NCBI GenBank assembly: GCA_027452205.1
Contig: DAIDGV010000024.1
Span: forward strand, 342,750-406,749
From: a candidate division FCPU426 bacterium
Lineage (GTDB): Bacteria; Oederibacteriota; Muellerivitia; Muellerivitales; Muellerivitaceae
Direction: 5' to 3'
Length of the DNA stretch: 64,000 bases
Shown here: piece after piece, positions 24,679-31,903 of the stretch
How positions within the stretch are numbered: the stretch's first letter is position 1
Layout of the letters: every line of letters begins with the position of its first letter
Notes under the pieces: generated by a model
Database searches by the model: none
Told to the model about the DNA's origin: nothing
The model's input: only the letters and a program-made list of their open reading frames with translations
Translations under genes and position numbers: made by a program

Positions 24679-25182
24679 ATTTAGCCACAGATGCAGGGGA
24701 TACAGGGGATGAGCCCAAATCTATTGAGCCAAAGTATCCTTTTTCCATTCTTTACGAGGAACAACGCGTCTAAATTGCAACTCCGGGTTCCCAAAGTTCA
24801 GCAACATACCGATCGGGAATCCTGTGGCCTTCAAATAATTCAAACATTGAGCGAAATGAATATCCTGTAAAGACTGAACAGCTTTTAGCTCAACGATGAT
24901 TTGATCTTCGACCAAGAGATCCGCCATATATTCGCCTACTACATGATCCTTATATTGAACCTCTATCGGTTTTTGCTGGATTACTTTTAACCCTATTTGT
25001 TTAAGTTCAATGGTTAAAGCGTTTTCATAAACCTTCTCTAAAAATCCGCTGCCTAATGTATTCATGACTGAAAAAGAACTACCGATGATCTTTTCAGTAA
25101 TCTCATTAAGAAGCGGCGTATTCGCTTTTAGGTTCGTGAATGTTGAATCCATCCCCTGTATCCCCTGCATCTGTGGCTAAAT
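24679..25182. mobile_element. 504-bp element: GxxExxY gene inside perfect 33-bp terminal inverted repeats
   Basis: Bases 24679-24711 are the exact reverse complement of 25150-25182 (33/33). Each arm starts ATTTAGCCACAGATGC and continues with two tandem copies of CAGGGGAT. Extending outward, 3 of the next 4 bases also pair. Between the arms there is a single gene, and nearly the whole interior is coding. The same arms bracket a gene-less ~90-bp core at 31722-31875, and shorter versions bound the elements at 7978 and 12572. I see no convincing target-site duplication. No classical transposase is present. Mobility is inferred from the structure and dispersion only. Confidence 0.7.
24721..25152 (-). 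CDS. GxxExxY-family PD-(D/E)xK nuclease-like protein
   Basis: 143 residues. It carries the family-naming motif GFLEKVY (36-42) and a full RecB-like nuclease core: Glu39, Asp78 in YMADLL, Glu88-x-Lys90 in IIVELKAV, and Gln102-x3-Tyr106 in QCLNY. The family (PDDEXK_3 type) is widespread in environmental bacteria and functionally uncharacterised. The ATG at 25150-25152 starts at the innermost base of the right terminal repeat, and an AGGGG inside the repeat gives a Shine-Dalgarno site at nine-base spacing. An upstream ATG within the repeat would add six residues (MQGIQG). The stop lies nine bases inside the left repeat. The gene is more AT-rich than its neighbours. Confidence 0.88.
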   Translation of the reverse strand: MDSTFTNLKANTPLLNEITEKIIGSSFSVMNTLGSGFLEKVYENALTIELKQIGLKVIQQKPIEVQYKDHVVGEYMADLLVEDQIIVELKAVQSLQDIHFAQCLNYLKATGFPIGMLLNFGNPELQFRRVVPRKEWKKDTLAQ

Positions 25183-25210
25183 TGATGTTTTTAAATTTTA
25201 GTTGTGCCGT

Positions 25211-25582
25211 TCAAGCTGATTTCTTCCGCTGCATCGGTCGCTTTTCGATGTAACAAAAAGACCTTGTTTCCCTTTTGCGGGGTGGTTGGGGCTGGTGATG
25301 CTCCACAAAATGCAGGTGGTCCTGCCCCTGGATGGAGACCTCCTCCACTTCCACTTTCAAGCAGGAAAGCCATTGACCCGGCGCGGGCCAGGCCATGTCC
25401 AGCGCCACCTTCACCGGGGAAAGGGCCTTGAAGGTGAGGGTATGGAACGTGGAAATATCCACCGTCCAGCCTTTGCCCTCGACAAAGCGCACCAACTCGG
25501 CCGCGCTCGCGGGCCATTGGGCCCGGTCCATCTTGAAGATACCCACCATGCGGATGAGTTTATTCAGGTCTTTATTGATCAT
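25211..25582 (-). CDS. Small hypothetical protein, possible C-terminal frameshift
   Basis: 123 residues from an ATG with a strong GGAGG seven bases upstream. The first ~90 residues look like a real globular domain (NKLIRMVGIFKMDRAQWPAS, then VRFVEGKGWTVDISTFHTLTF). The end (PPRKRETRSFCYIEKRPMQRKKSA region) looks unnatural. The overlapping frame ending at 25191 instead gives NKVFLLHRKATDAAEEISLN, which reads better as protein. A one-base change near the C/A-rich stretch around 25280-25300 could have switched frames. No family is recognised. It follows radC on the same strand, separated by 22 bases, and may be co-transcribed with it. Confidence 0.6.
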   Translation of the reverse strand: MINKDLNKLIRMVGIFKMDRAQWPASAAELVRFVEGKGWTVDISTFHTLTFKALSPVKVALDMAWPAPGQWLSCLKVEVEEVSIQGQDHLHFVEHHQPQPPRKRETRSFCYIEKRPMQRKKSA

Positions 25583-25604
25583 TTCTCTTCCTCCTTGAAG
25601 AGAG

Positions 25605-26330
25605 TCACAGCAATCCCGATTGCCGGAAGGAGAAGGTTCCTTCCGTGGTCACGATGAGATGGTCGTGAATGGTGATGCCCATGGCCCGGGCGGCGGACTG
25701 CACCTGCCGGGTCAATTGCTTGTCGCCTTCGGAAGCCTCCAGGCTTCCCGCGGGATGGTTGTGCGACAGGATGATCCCGGTCGCGTTCAATTCCAGGGCC
25801 CGCTTGAGGATCTCCCGGGGATAGACGGCGGTGTGGTCCACCGTTCCCTCCTGGAGATGCTCGAAGGCTAACAAGTGATTTCGATGGTCCAGGAAAAGCG
25901 CGGTGAAGACTTCCCTGGGCCGGCCGCCGATCTGCTCTTTTAAAAAAGCGGCGACCTGTTGCGGGCTGGAGATGATCCGGCCCCGTTTGAATTCCTGCTT
26001 TGTGGATAGGCGGACCAGGTCTCCAATGGCCTTGAGTTGCAAAGCGCTTTGAAGAGGAAGCCCGCCGAGGTTTTGGAGGCTTTCCAGGTCCGCTTCCAGA
26101 ACGCGGCGGATATTTTGAAAAACGGCGAGAAGTTGTTTGGCATAAGGTTTGGTGTCCCGGTGTGGAATGGAATAGGTCAGCAATAGTTCGAGCAGCTCGT
26201 AATCCTGTAAAGCGTCGGCCCCGGCGGCGGCGTATTTCTCTTTCAAGCGGCGGCGGTGCCCCAAATGACCCGGCAGGGCCTGGGGGCGAATTCCCTGCTT
26301 TTCATGCGCTTTTAGGTCGATTTCCACCAT
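25605..26330 (-). CDS. radC: RadC-family JAB/MPN-domain protein
   Basis: 241 residues. N-terminal helical UPF0758 region (RRRLKEKYAAAGADALQDYE, LLELLLTYSIPHRDTKP) followed by a JAMM metalloprotease-like domain with SHNHPAG and the downstream Asp in EASEGDKQLT. RadC was named for DNA repair but its biochemical role is unsettled; members occur on mobile and SOS-associated loci. The start at 26328-26330 has AAGGAAG upstream. It diverges from lexA across the large palindrome at 26360-26393, so SOS control is likely. Length and motifs are normal. Confidence 0.94.
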   Translation of the reverse strand: MVEIDLKAHEKQGIRPQALPGHLGHRRRLKEKYAAAGADALQDYELLELLLTYSIPHRDTKPYAKQLLAVFQNIRRVLEADLESLQNLGGLPLQSALQLKAIGDLVRLSTKQEFKRGRIISSPQQVAAFLKEQIGGRPREVFTALFLDHRNHLLAFEHLQEGTVDHTAVYPREILKRALELNATGIILSHNHPAGSLEASEGDKQLTRQVQSAARAMGITIHDHLIVTTEGTFSFRQSGLL

Positions 26331-26351
26331 GAAGAACTTCCTTCTATTCGC

Positions 26352-26401
26352 TTGACTTGGAATACAGCTGTATACTAGTATACGGCTGTATTCTTCTTCA
26401 A
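26352..26401. promoter_or_regulatory. Divergent radC/lexA promoter with tandem SOS-box-like palindrome
   Basis: 26360-26393 is a 34-base palindrome with one mismatch pair: GAATACAGCTGTATAC then TAGTATAC and its mirror. Each half is itself palindromic (ATACAGCTGTAT and ATACGGCTGTAT), giving two adjacent LexA-dimer sites. Toward lexA I see TTGACT (26352-26357), 18 bases, TAGTAT (26376-26381). Toward radC I see TTGAAG (complement of 26396-26401), 18 bases, TAGTAT. The two -10 boxes overlap at the palindrome centre, so LexA bound here would block both. The site is unlike the E. coli, Bacillus or alphaproteobacterial boxes I know. Confidence 0.75.
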
Positions 26402-26428
26402 CTAGTTTTTTAAAAAAGGAGACTCGAC

Positions 26429-27046
26429 ATGGCGCCATCCGAAGAAACCTTGACCGACACCCAGAGATCGGTGCTTGAGTACGTTCAAGAACATCTAATG
26501 AAAGATCATCGCCCGCCGACCGTGCGGGAAGTAATGCGGCATTTCAAATGGAACTCGCCCCAAAGCGCCCGGAAACATTTGTTGGCGCTGGAAGAGAAGG
26601 GTTATTTAGAGAGGGAAGAACATACCGCCCGGGGTCTTCGTTTATCGGAAGATTCCTCGGTGGGTATTTCTATTCCGGTTCTGGGTAAAGTCGCCGCCGG
26701 TCTTCCTTTATTAGCGGAGGAGAACCGCGAGACCACCATGGTGGTCGATCCTTCCATGGCCCGGGGCGGACGCAGCTTGTTCGCGCTGACCGTGCGAGGC
26801 GATTCCATGGTGAACGCGCATATCCTGCCCGGCGACCGGGTCATCGTGCAGCAGACCAGCCATGCCACCCCCGGTGAGATCGTGGTCGCGCTCATTGAGG
26901 GCGAAGCCACCGTGAAGACTTTCCGCAAGACCAGCAACAAAGTGGTGCTGGAAGCGGCGAACCCTAAGTACGATCCGATCGTGGTGACGCAGGACAAAGA
27001 CTTCCGCATCATCGGCAAGGTCGTCGGCGTTTTTAGTCCCCGTTGA
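26429..27046 (+). CDS. lexA: LexA SOS repressor
   Basis: 205 residues. N-terminal winged helix (about 8-65; PPTVREVMRHFKWNSPQSAR) binds operator DNA. The C-terminal S24 self-cleavage domain has the Ala90-Gly91 scissile bond in GKVAAGLPLL, nucleophile Ser126 in RGDSMVNAHILPGD and general base Lys163 in ATVKTFRK. RecA-stimulated autocleavage relieves repression after DNA damage. AGGAG lies six bases before the ATG. The recognition helix differs from the E. coli type, consistent with the unusual operator in front of the gene. It probably autoregulates. No recA or other SOS genes lie in the window. Confidence 0.97.
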   Translation: MAPSEETLTDTQRSVLEYVQEHLMKDHRPPTVREVMRHFKWNSPQSARKHLLALEEKGYLEREEHTARGLRLSEDSSVGISIPVLGKVAAGLPLLAEENRETTMVVDPSMARGGRSLFALTVRGDSMVNAHILPGDRVIVQQTSHATPGEIVVALIEGEATVKTFRKTSNKVVLEAANPKYDPIVVTQDKDFRIIGKVVGVFSPR

Positions 27047-27058
27047 ATTTGGATCATT

Positions 27059-27133
27059 AACCACAGATGAACACGGATGAACGCCGATAAAGCCCAAGCC
27101 TTGATCCGCGTTTATCTGTGTACATCTGTGGTT
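27059..27133. repeat. Imperfect palindromic repeat CCACAGATGAACACGG, downstream of lexA
   Basis: Left arm 27059-27084 and right arm 27108-27133 pair at 23 of 26 positions (AACCACAGATGAACACGG against its complement). The core CCACAGATG is shared with the element ends at 7978, 12572, 24679 and 31722. No open frame. A half copy lies at 14552-14584. Confidence 0.8.
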
Positions 27134-27158
27134 CCTTTGTTCCAGTGGCAGGTTTCCC

Positions 27159-28124
27159 ATGAAAGACCCTTTTCTTTCTACTTCCTATTCCCCCGTTTAT
27201 ACCGAAGTCGATGACGATCCTAAAGAAGTGGAATATCTGGAGATCAAGGTCAAAAGCGCGCTGCACCACACCCGCCTGCCCTACAGTCCCAAGCCTTTTT
27301 ACTATTCACTGAACCTTTACCGCGGCTGCCGCCACGGCTGTCCCTATTGCTTTGCCCGTTACAGCCATTGGTTCTTGGGTTTCCAGAACACTTTCGATTT
27401 TCAGCGCAAGATCCAAGTGAAGGTGAACATCGCGGAAGTGTTGGACCGTGAACTGGCCCAAACGAAGCGGAAGAAGGAATGGATCAGCCTGGGCGCCATC
27501 ACCGATCCTTACCAACCCGCGGAGAAAAAGTATGGTTTGGCGCGGAAGATCTTTGAGGTGATCGCCAAGCACCGCTGGCCCGCGGTCTTTTCCAGCAAGT
27601 CGGACCTAGTGGTCAGGGACTTGGATATCCTGAGACGAGTACACGACAACGCCGGGGCGGCGGTGGCCATGACCATCACTACCCTGGACCCAGCCTTACA
27701 AAAATTCCTGGAGCCCCACGCCGTGCCCATTCACCGGCGGCTGGAAACCCTGCGGCAATTGAGGGCCGCCGGCATTCCCTGCGGCATCCACTTGATGCCC
27801 GTCATCCCTTTCGTGACGGATAACGATGAAGCCTTGGAAAGTATGGTAAAGACCGCGGTGGAACTGGACGTGGATTATCTCGTTCACAATGTTCTAAGAC
27901 TTCGCGGGGCGGTGGTGCGGGACTATTATTTCCAGACCCTCAAGACCCATCGGAAAGATGTTTTCCAGAAAACCCGGCAGCTTTATGGATCCCGGTCCTA
28001 TCCACCGGACGATTACGTCCAGGCAATATCCGGGAAAATAAGATCCTATAAGGAAAAGTGGGGTTACCGAAGCCGCTGGCGGGATCTTTTTCCCGTGCGG
28101 CAGCTTTCCCTCTTCGAGACATAA
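27159..28124 (+). CDS. Radical SAM protein, SplB-like (PA0069/Rv2578c type)
   Basis: 321 residues. The [4Fe-4S]/SAM motif is CRHGCPYC (Cys-x3-Cys-x2-Cys), preceded by SLNLYRGC, as in spore photoproduct lyase-like radical SAM proteins of the Rv2578c type. The barrel continues with GAITDPYQPAEKKYGLARKI, AVAMTITTLDP and GIHLMPVIPFVTDNDEA. The true substrate of this subfamily is unknown; a nucleic-acid repair role is often guessed from SplB similarity. The start has a modest AGG site. It lies just beyond lexA with a palindromic repeat between, so SOS linkage is possible but no LexA-like box precedes it. Confidence 0.88.
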   Translation: MKDPFLSTSYSPVYTEVDDDPKEVEYLEIKVKSALHHTRLPYSPKPFYYSLNLYRGCRHGCPYCFARYSHWFLGFQNTFDFQRKIQVKVNIAEVLDRELAQTKRKKEWISLGAITDPYQPAEKKYGLARKIFEVIAKHRWPAVFSSKSDLVVRDLDILRRVHDNAGAAVAMTITTLDPALQKFLEPHAVPIHRRLETLRQLRAAGIPCGIHLMPVIPFVTDNDEALESMVKTAVELDVDYLVHNVLRLRGAVVRDYYFQTLKTHRKDVFQKTRQLYGSRSYPPDDYVQAISGKIRSYKEKWGYRSRWRDLFPVRQLSLFET

Positions 28125-28155
28125 AAAAAGGCGGCCCCCACTGGGGACCGCCTGG
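28125..28155 (-). terminator. Terminator of the NYN-domain gene
   Basis: GGCGGCCCC/GGGGACCGCC hairpin. On the minus strand it ends in seven T, just beyond the NYN stop codon and between convergent genes. Confidence 0.85.
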
Positions 28156-28170
28156 TTCTGAACAACTGGA

Positions 28171-28740
28171 TCAAGCCTCGTAACCCATGTCTTCGCCCGT
28201 GTGACCGGCCGCGGGGAAGATCTGTGCGGCATGGGAGTTGACGACCTCATCCAAGCCCACCAGTTTATCGGCCGCGCGGATCATTTCCCGGCTTTGGGCG
28301 TCGGGGAAGACCGCCAATTCGACCTGCTTGCCCAGTTCTTTGACCAAGTTCATGGCGGGCGAGAAATCCTGGTCTTCGGTCAGGACGATGGCTGTGTCGT
28401 AAAAATCCCGGGCGGCGTAATAGACCATATCCGCGGCCATCAACACGTCCACACCCTTCTCGATCCGGTGGCCTTCCCGGTTCTGGATGATGCGCCCGAG
28501 GCGCAGTTCCAGGTAGGGGGTGCGGTCCAGCGAATCGAAGAAAGACTGCTGGCTTTTGGCCTTGTCCGAAAAATGGTTCGTGTCGAACACGGCGTTATAG
28601 TAGTAAGTCCTCACCAGTTTTCGCCCTTCCCCGGCCAAAGCCAGGGAAAGTTGGTAATAGTCCACTCTTGTCATCTTGTTGTTCCGCTTCAGGGCGAAAT
28701 ACAAGTTACTTCCATCGATAAACACACAAACACGATTCAT
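28171..28740 (-). CDS. NYN-domain (LabA/DUF88-like) putative ribonuclease
   Basis: 189 residues. PIN-like NYN fold with its acidic site: Asp in VCVFIDGSNLYFALK, the EKGVDVLMAADM segment and TEDQDFSPAM. In this family the Asp residues bind metal for RNA cleavage. It begins directly with the domain and has a short C-terminal tail. GAGG is nine bases upstream of the ATG. A small AAGGGTT/AACCCTT hairpin lies in its leader (about 28755-28775). It stands alone, so the RNA target is unknown. Confidence 0.9.
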   Translation of the reverse strand: MNRVCVFIDGSNLYFALKRNNKMTRVDYYQLSLALAGEGRKLVRTYYYNAVFDTNHFSDKAKSQQSFFDSLDRTPYLELRLGRIIQNREGHRIEKGVDVLMAADMVYYAARDFYDTAIVLTEDQDFSPAMNLVKELGKQVELAVFPDAQSREMIRAADKLVGLDEVVNSHAAQIFPAAGHTGEDMGYEA

Positions 28741-28886
28741 AAAAATACCTCTTCTAAGGGTTATCAGGGAACCCTTACATAAAACTTACTATTGTTGATA
28801 AATGGTCTCAAGAGGGATTGTTCATTTTTTTGAAAAAAACGAGGGCCGGAAATGCTCCAAAAAAACTTAAACGATGTGTTATGGGG

Positions 28887-29432
28887 CTATTTTTTGACGT
28901 GGAGCGCGTAAAGCTGAAAAGCGGCGATGACCAAAGCGTGGGTCAACTGGCCCTGGCGGATCATGGCCTCGATCTCGGCCAAGGTGTGAAGCTGCACTTC
29001 CAGTTCTTCGGCTTCGTCCAGGTCCAGGTCGGCCACTTTCTTGGCGCCTTTGGCCAGGTAGATATGACAGGTGTTATTGAGGATCGCCGGGTTCGGCCGG
29101 ATCTTACCCAGTTCCACCCATTCCCTGGCCTCGTAACCTGTTTCCTCCAGCAGTTCCCGTTTAGCGCCTTCCAAAGCGTGGCCGTCATTGCGGTCCACCG
29201 CCCCGCCCGGGATCTCCAAACTGAAAGCCTCGGATCCATGGCGGTATTGGTTGACCATGGGGATCTTGCCGTCATCGGTGATCGCGATCACATTGACCCA
29301 GTCCCAGGTGTTGAGTACGTAAAAGGGATGTTCCTTGCCCGTCACCGGTGAGGCGCTGTTCTTGACCGTTACCTGGAAGAACCCGCAGTCGTAATCGACT
29401 TTTTCGCCCTTCTTTTTCCAAGGCTGGATCAT
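28887..29432 (-). CDS. Nudix hydrolase, ADP-ribose/ADP-sugar pyrophosphatase type
   Basis: 181 residues. Nudix box in GAVDRNDGHALEGAKRELL followed by EETGYE: the REx2EExG core is intact, while the upstream box Glu appears replaced (Gly or Asp at that place). The N-terminal strand-rich region and the WDWVNVIAITDDGKIPMVNQ segment are typical of ADP-sugar pyrophosphatases (NudF-like). The start at 29430-29432 has GGGGAAG upstream and overlaps the stop of the AI-2E-type transporter gene (ATGA), so the two are translationally coupled. Substrate cannot be decided by eye. Confidence 0.9.
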   Translation of the reverse strand: MIQPWKKKGEKVDYDCGFFQVTVKNSASPVTGKEHPFYVLNTWDWVNVIAITDDGKIPMVNQYRHGSEAFSLEIPGGAVDRNDGHALEGAKRELLEETGYEAREWVELGKIRPNPAILNNTCHIYLAKGAKKVADLDLDEAEELEVQLHTLAEIEAMIRQGQLTHALVIAAFQLYALHVKK

Positions 29433-30523
29433 GACATCTTCCCCTTGCGGTGGTTGCCCAGATAGACCTCGCGGTAAATGGCCAAGAAAGCGATCCCCAT
29501 GGAGAGGATGATGGGCCCGAGAAAAATGCCGATGAAACCATAGACCTTTAACCCGCCGATGGTGGTAAAGAAAAGCCAAAAAATAGGCAACTTCGCCTCA
29601 TTGCCGATCAGCCAAGCCCGTAACACTTGGTCCAGGATGGTCATGATGATGCCCAACAATAACAACCCCGCGGCCGCCAAAGGTTGGTTCTGGATCAGGA
29701 GCCACACACAGGCCGGGATCCAGACCGAGGCCGCGCCCAAGAAGGGGATAAAGGAATTGACGAAGGCCAGGAGACCCAAAAGGATCGGCACCGGCACGCC
29801 CGTCAGGTAAAGCCCGATGCCGGTCAGGCTGCCCTGCATCAAGGCGCAAAGAAAGACCGCCCGCACCACCGCGGTGACGGTCACGGAAAAGGTATGGACC
29901 ACCTTTTTTTGATGGTCTTTTTCCATGGGCAAGAAGTCGATGGCCTTGATGGCCAACCGGGAACCGTCCCGGAAAAAGAAGAAGAGGGCGACCGTCACGA
30001 AGACCACTTGAAGAAGGAAGATGGGCAGGTTGCTGAAAGCCTCGGTGACCTTGGTGACGGTCAATTCGGCCAACCGTTGAAGGTTCGCGCTGATCTCTTT
30101 TTGAAGGACCGTGTCGGTCTGGTTCGAGTCCAGTCCCAGGCTTTGGGCCCAACCTTCCAGGTTCAGGAACTTCAACTTTTCCATGACCCATTGGCTCTTT
30201 TGGTCCCATTGGCTGGTGGAAAGGAAGTCGTAGACCCGGGGCAGTTCCCGGGCCAGGTTGACCACCACGAAGAACCCCGGCAGGGCCAAAAGCACCAATA
30301 CTAATAAAGTCGCCATCAAGGCCGACCAGGTAGGCCGGTCGCCGGTCCATTGGAGGAACCGGGAATAAGCGGGGTAGAAGACCATCACCAGGATCGTGGC
30401 CCAAAGGAAAGAGCTGATGAAGGGTCCTAAGAGGGACAAAAGCATGCTTAAAAGCACGGCCAAAAGAGCGAAAAAGGCGATCACAAAAATGCTTTCGCGG
30501 GTAAGAGTGAATTCAGCTTTCAT
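29429..30523 (-). CDS. AI-2E family transporter (TqsA/YdiK-like permease)
   Basis: 364 residues, about eight membrane segments. The family pattern is clear: an N-terminal helix pair (FISSFLWATILVMVFYPAY), a periplasmic helical domain (about 90-165), and the C-terminal core with LLGLLAFVNSFIPFLGAAS, then LDQVLRAWLIG and VYGFIGIFLGPIILSM. Members export autoinducer-2 or act as Na+/H+ antiporters; the substrate here is unknown. The gene overlaps the downstream Nudix gene by four bases and reads away from the rhodanese operon. Confidence 0.92.
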   Translation of the reverse strand: MKAEFTLTRESIFVIAFFALLAVLLSMLLSLLGPFISSFLWATILVMVFYPAYSRFLQWTGDRPTWSALMATLLVLVLLALPGFFVVVNLARELPRVYDFLSTSQWDQKSQWVMEKLKFLNLEGWAQSLGLDSNQTDTVLQKEISANLQRLAELTVTKVTEAFSNLPIFLLQVVFVTVALFFFFRDGSRLAIKAIDFLPMEKDHQKKVVHTFSVTVTAVVRAVFLCALMQGSLTGIGLYLTGVPVPILLGLLAFVNSFIPFLGAASVWIPACVWLLIQNQPLAAAGLLLLGIIMTILDQVLRAWLIGNEAKLPIFWLFFTTIGGLKVYGFIGIFLGPIILSMGIAFLAIYREVYLGNHRKGKMS

Positions 30524-30651
30524 GGGGGCTCCTGGAAATTCGGACCATTTTACCGAAAGGGCGGAACCAAGGGGTGAAAATGCCGAAGGAAATGGCGAAA
30601 CCCTTCAAACCATGCCCGCTCTGGCCTATCATTGGGGCACAAGGAGCTCAG

Positions 30652-31254
30652 ATGGACCTTTCCTTTTTATCGCCTAAAAAACTATCCAGGCGCAAGTCCC
30701 TGTCCGAAGCTTGGGTCCTTTTCGTGTTCGCCACCTTCTTCGCGGTGATTTTCAACGCCTTTTATCCTTATGGCATCGCGTTGAAAGTGGAAGCGCCCAA
30801 AAGCCACCACCTGCAGGATTTTCTCAAGGCTCTCAAACCCGCCGCTTATCCGGGATGGAAGAACACCTCGGCCAAGACCGCCTCGCCCGTTCAGGACCTG
30901 GAATTGGACCAGGTACCCCGGGTCAGCCTAGTGGGAGTCAAGAACCGTTTCGACCAGAAGAGTGCCGTCTTTTTGGATGCCCGCTCGCCGGATGAATATA
31001 AAGAAGGCCATATCCCCGGCGCCTTGAACTTTTACGCCGAGGACATGGACAAGTTCGCGCCCCTGGTCCTTCCCCAGTTGACCAATAAGTCCCAAGAGAT
31101 CATCACCTATTGCCACGGTTCTTCCTGTGACCTTTCACTGCACTTGGCCCAATCCCTGATCGGCCAGGGCTATACCAACGTAAAGGTCTTCTTCGGTGGC
31201 TGGCCGGAGTGGAAAAAATCCGGCTACCCCATCCAGACGGGGGAACAGCCATGA
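30652..31254 (+). CDS. Membrane-anchored rhodanese-like protein
   Basis: 200 residues. An N-terminal membrane helix (WVLFVFATFFAVIFNAFYPYG) is followed by a linker and a rhodanese domain (about 95-195): VFLDARSPDEYKEGHIPGAL, then the active-site loop YCHGSSCDLS with Cys as sulfur acceptor and VFFGGWPEWKKSGYP. The domain probably faces the periplasm. AAGGAG five bases upstream fixes the start at 30652; a longer frame is not used. Its stop overlaps the next start (ATGA), coupling it to a MauE/DoxX-like protein. The pair suggests sulfur or thiol redox work at the membrane. Confidence 0.9.
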   Translation: MDLSFLSPKKLSRRKSLSEAWVLFVFATFFAVIFNAFYPYGIALKVEAPKSHHLQDFLKALKPAAYPGWKNTSAKTASPVQDLELDQVPRVSLVGVKNRFDQKSAVFLDARSPDEYKEGHIPGALNFYAEDMDKFAPLVLPQLTNKSQEIITYCHGSSCDLSLHLAQSLIGQGYTNVKVFFGGWPEWKKSGYPIQTGEQP

Positions 31255-31703
31255 AACGGTCCTCTTCCAAGAAGAACTGGTTGCCCCTCGTTCAAACTTT
31301 ATTAAGGGTCGGTTGCGGGGTGGTCTTGATCCTGGCGGCGGTGGACAAGATCGGCGATCCCGCCAAGTTCCTTAAAGTGGTCGAGAATTACCATGGTTTA
31401 CCGGCGGATCTCATGCCCTTGATCGCGGTGGTCATTCCCTGGATGGAATTCTTCACGGGCGTCGCGCTGGCCCTGGGTTATAAACGCCGGGGCGCGGCAT
31501 TTCTCTTTTGCTTGATGATGGGAACTTACAGCCTGGCCTTGGCTTGGAACTTGGCCAATGGAGTGGAAATGAACTGCGGTTGTTTCTCGATGGATTCCAC
31601 GGAAAAGCTGACGGTCTGGACGGTCCTGCGGGACCTGGGCTTCTTCCTCGGCGGCTGGATCGTCCTCTGCGCGGAAAGAACTTACGCTGCCATCACGGAT
31701 TAA
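31251..31703 (+). CDS. MauE/DoxX-like four-helix membrane protein
   Basis: 150 residues with four membrane helices (LLRVGCGVVLILAAVDKIGD, LIAVVIPWMEFFTGVALALG, FLFCLMMGTYSLALAW, LRDLGFFLGGWIVLCA). The motif NCGCFS before helix 4 is characteristic of the methylamine-utilisation MauE domain, related to DoxX and thought to handle disulfide or quinone redox. It overlaps the rhodanese gene by four bases, so it is its likely partner. No methylamine dehydrogenase genes are present, so the mau label itself is not warranted. Confidence 0.88.
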   Translation: MKRSSSKKNWLPLVQTLLRVGCGVVLILAAVDKIGDPAKFLKVVENYHGLPADLMPLIAVVIPWMEFFTGVALALGYKRRGAAFLFCLMMGTYSLALAWNLANGVEMNCGCFSMDSTEKLTVWTVLRDLGFFLGGWIVLCAERTYAAITD

Positions 31704-31721
31704 TAACGGCGAACAAAAACC

Positions 31722-31875
31722 AATTAGCCACAGATGCAGGGGATCCAGGGGATAAAACCAAGAAATTCTTAAATAGATTTAAGACCATCAAAACAAGATC
31801 GGATTTAGTTGTCTTCATCATTGGTTATTTAGAATTTGACTCAATCCCCTGAATCCCCTGCATCTGTGGCTAAAT
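31722..31875. repeat. Gene-less element with the same terminal repeats as the GxxExxY unit
   Basis: Left arm 31722-31753 and right arm 31844-31875 follow ATTAGCCACAGATGC plus two CAGGGGAT-like units, and pair at all but one or two positions. The arms match those at 24679-25182 almost base for base. The ~90-bp core is AT-rich and has no open frame. It resembles a miniature, non-autonomous derivative. It lies between the MauE-like gene and a convergent TPR gene. Confidence 0.8.
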
Positions 31876-31903
31876 TGATTCAAGTTTTTGTTTTGTCTTG
31901 AGG

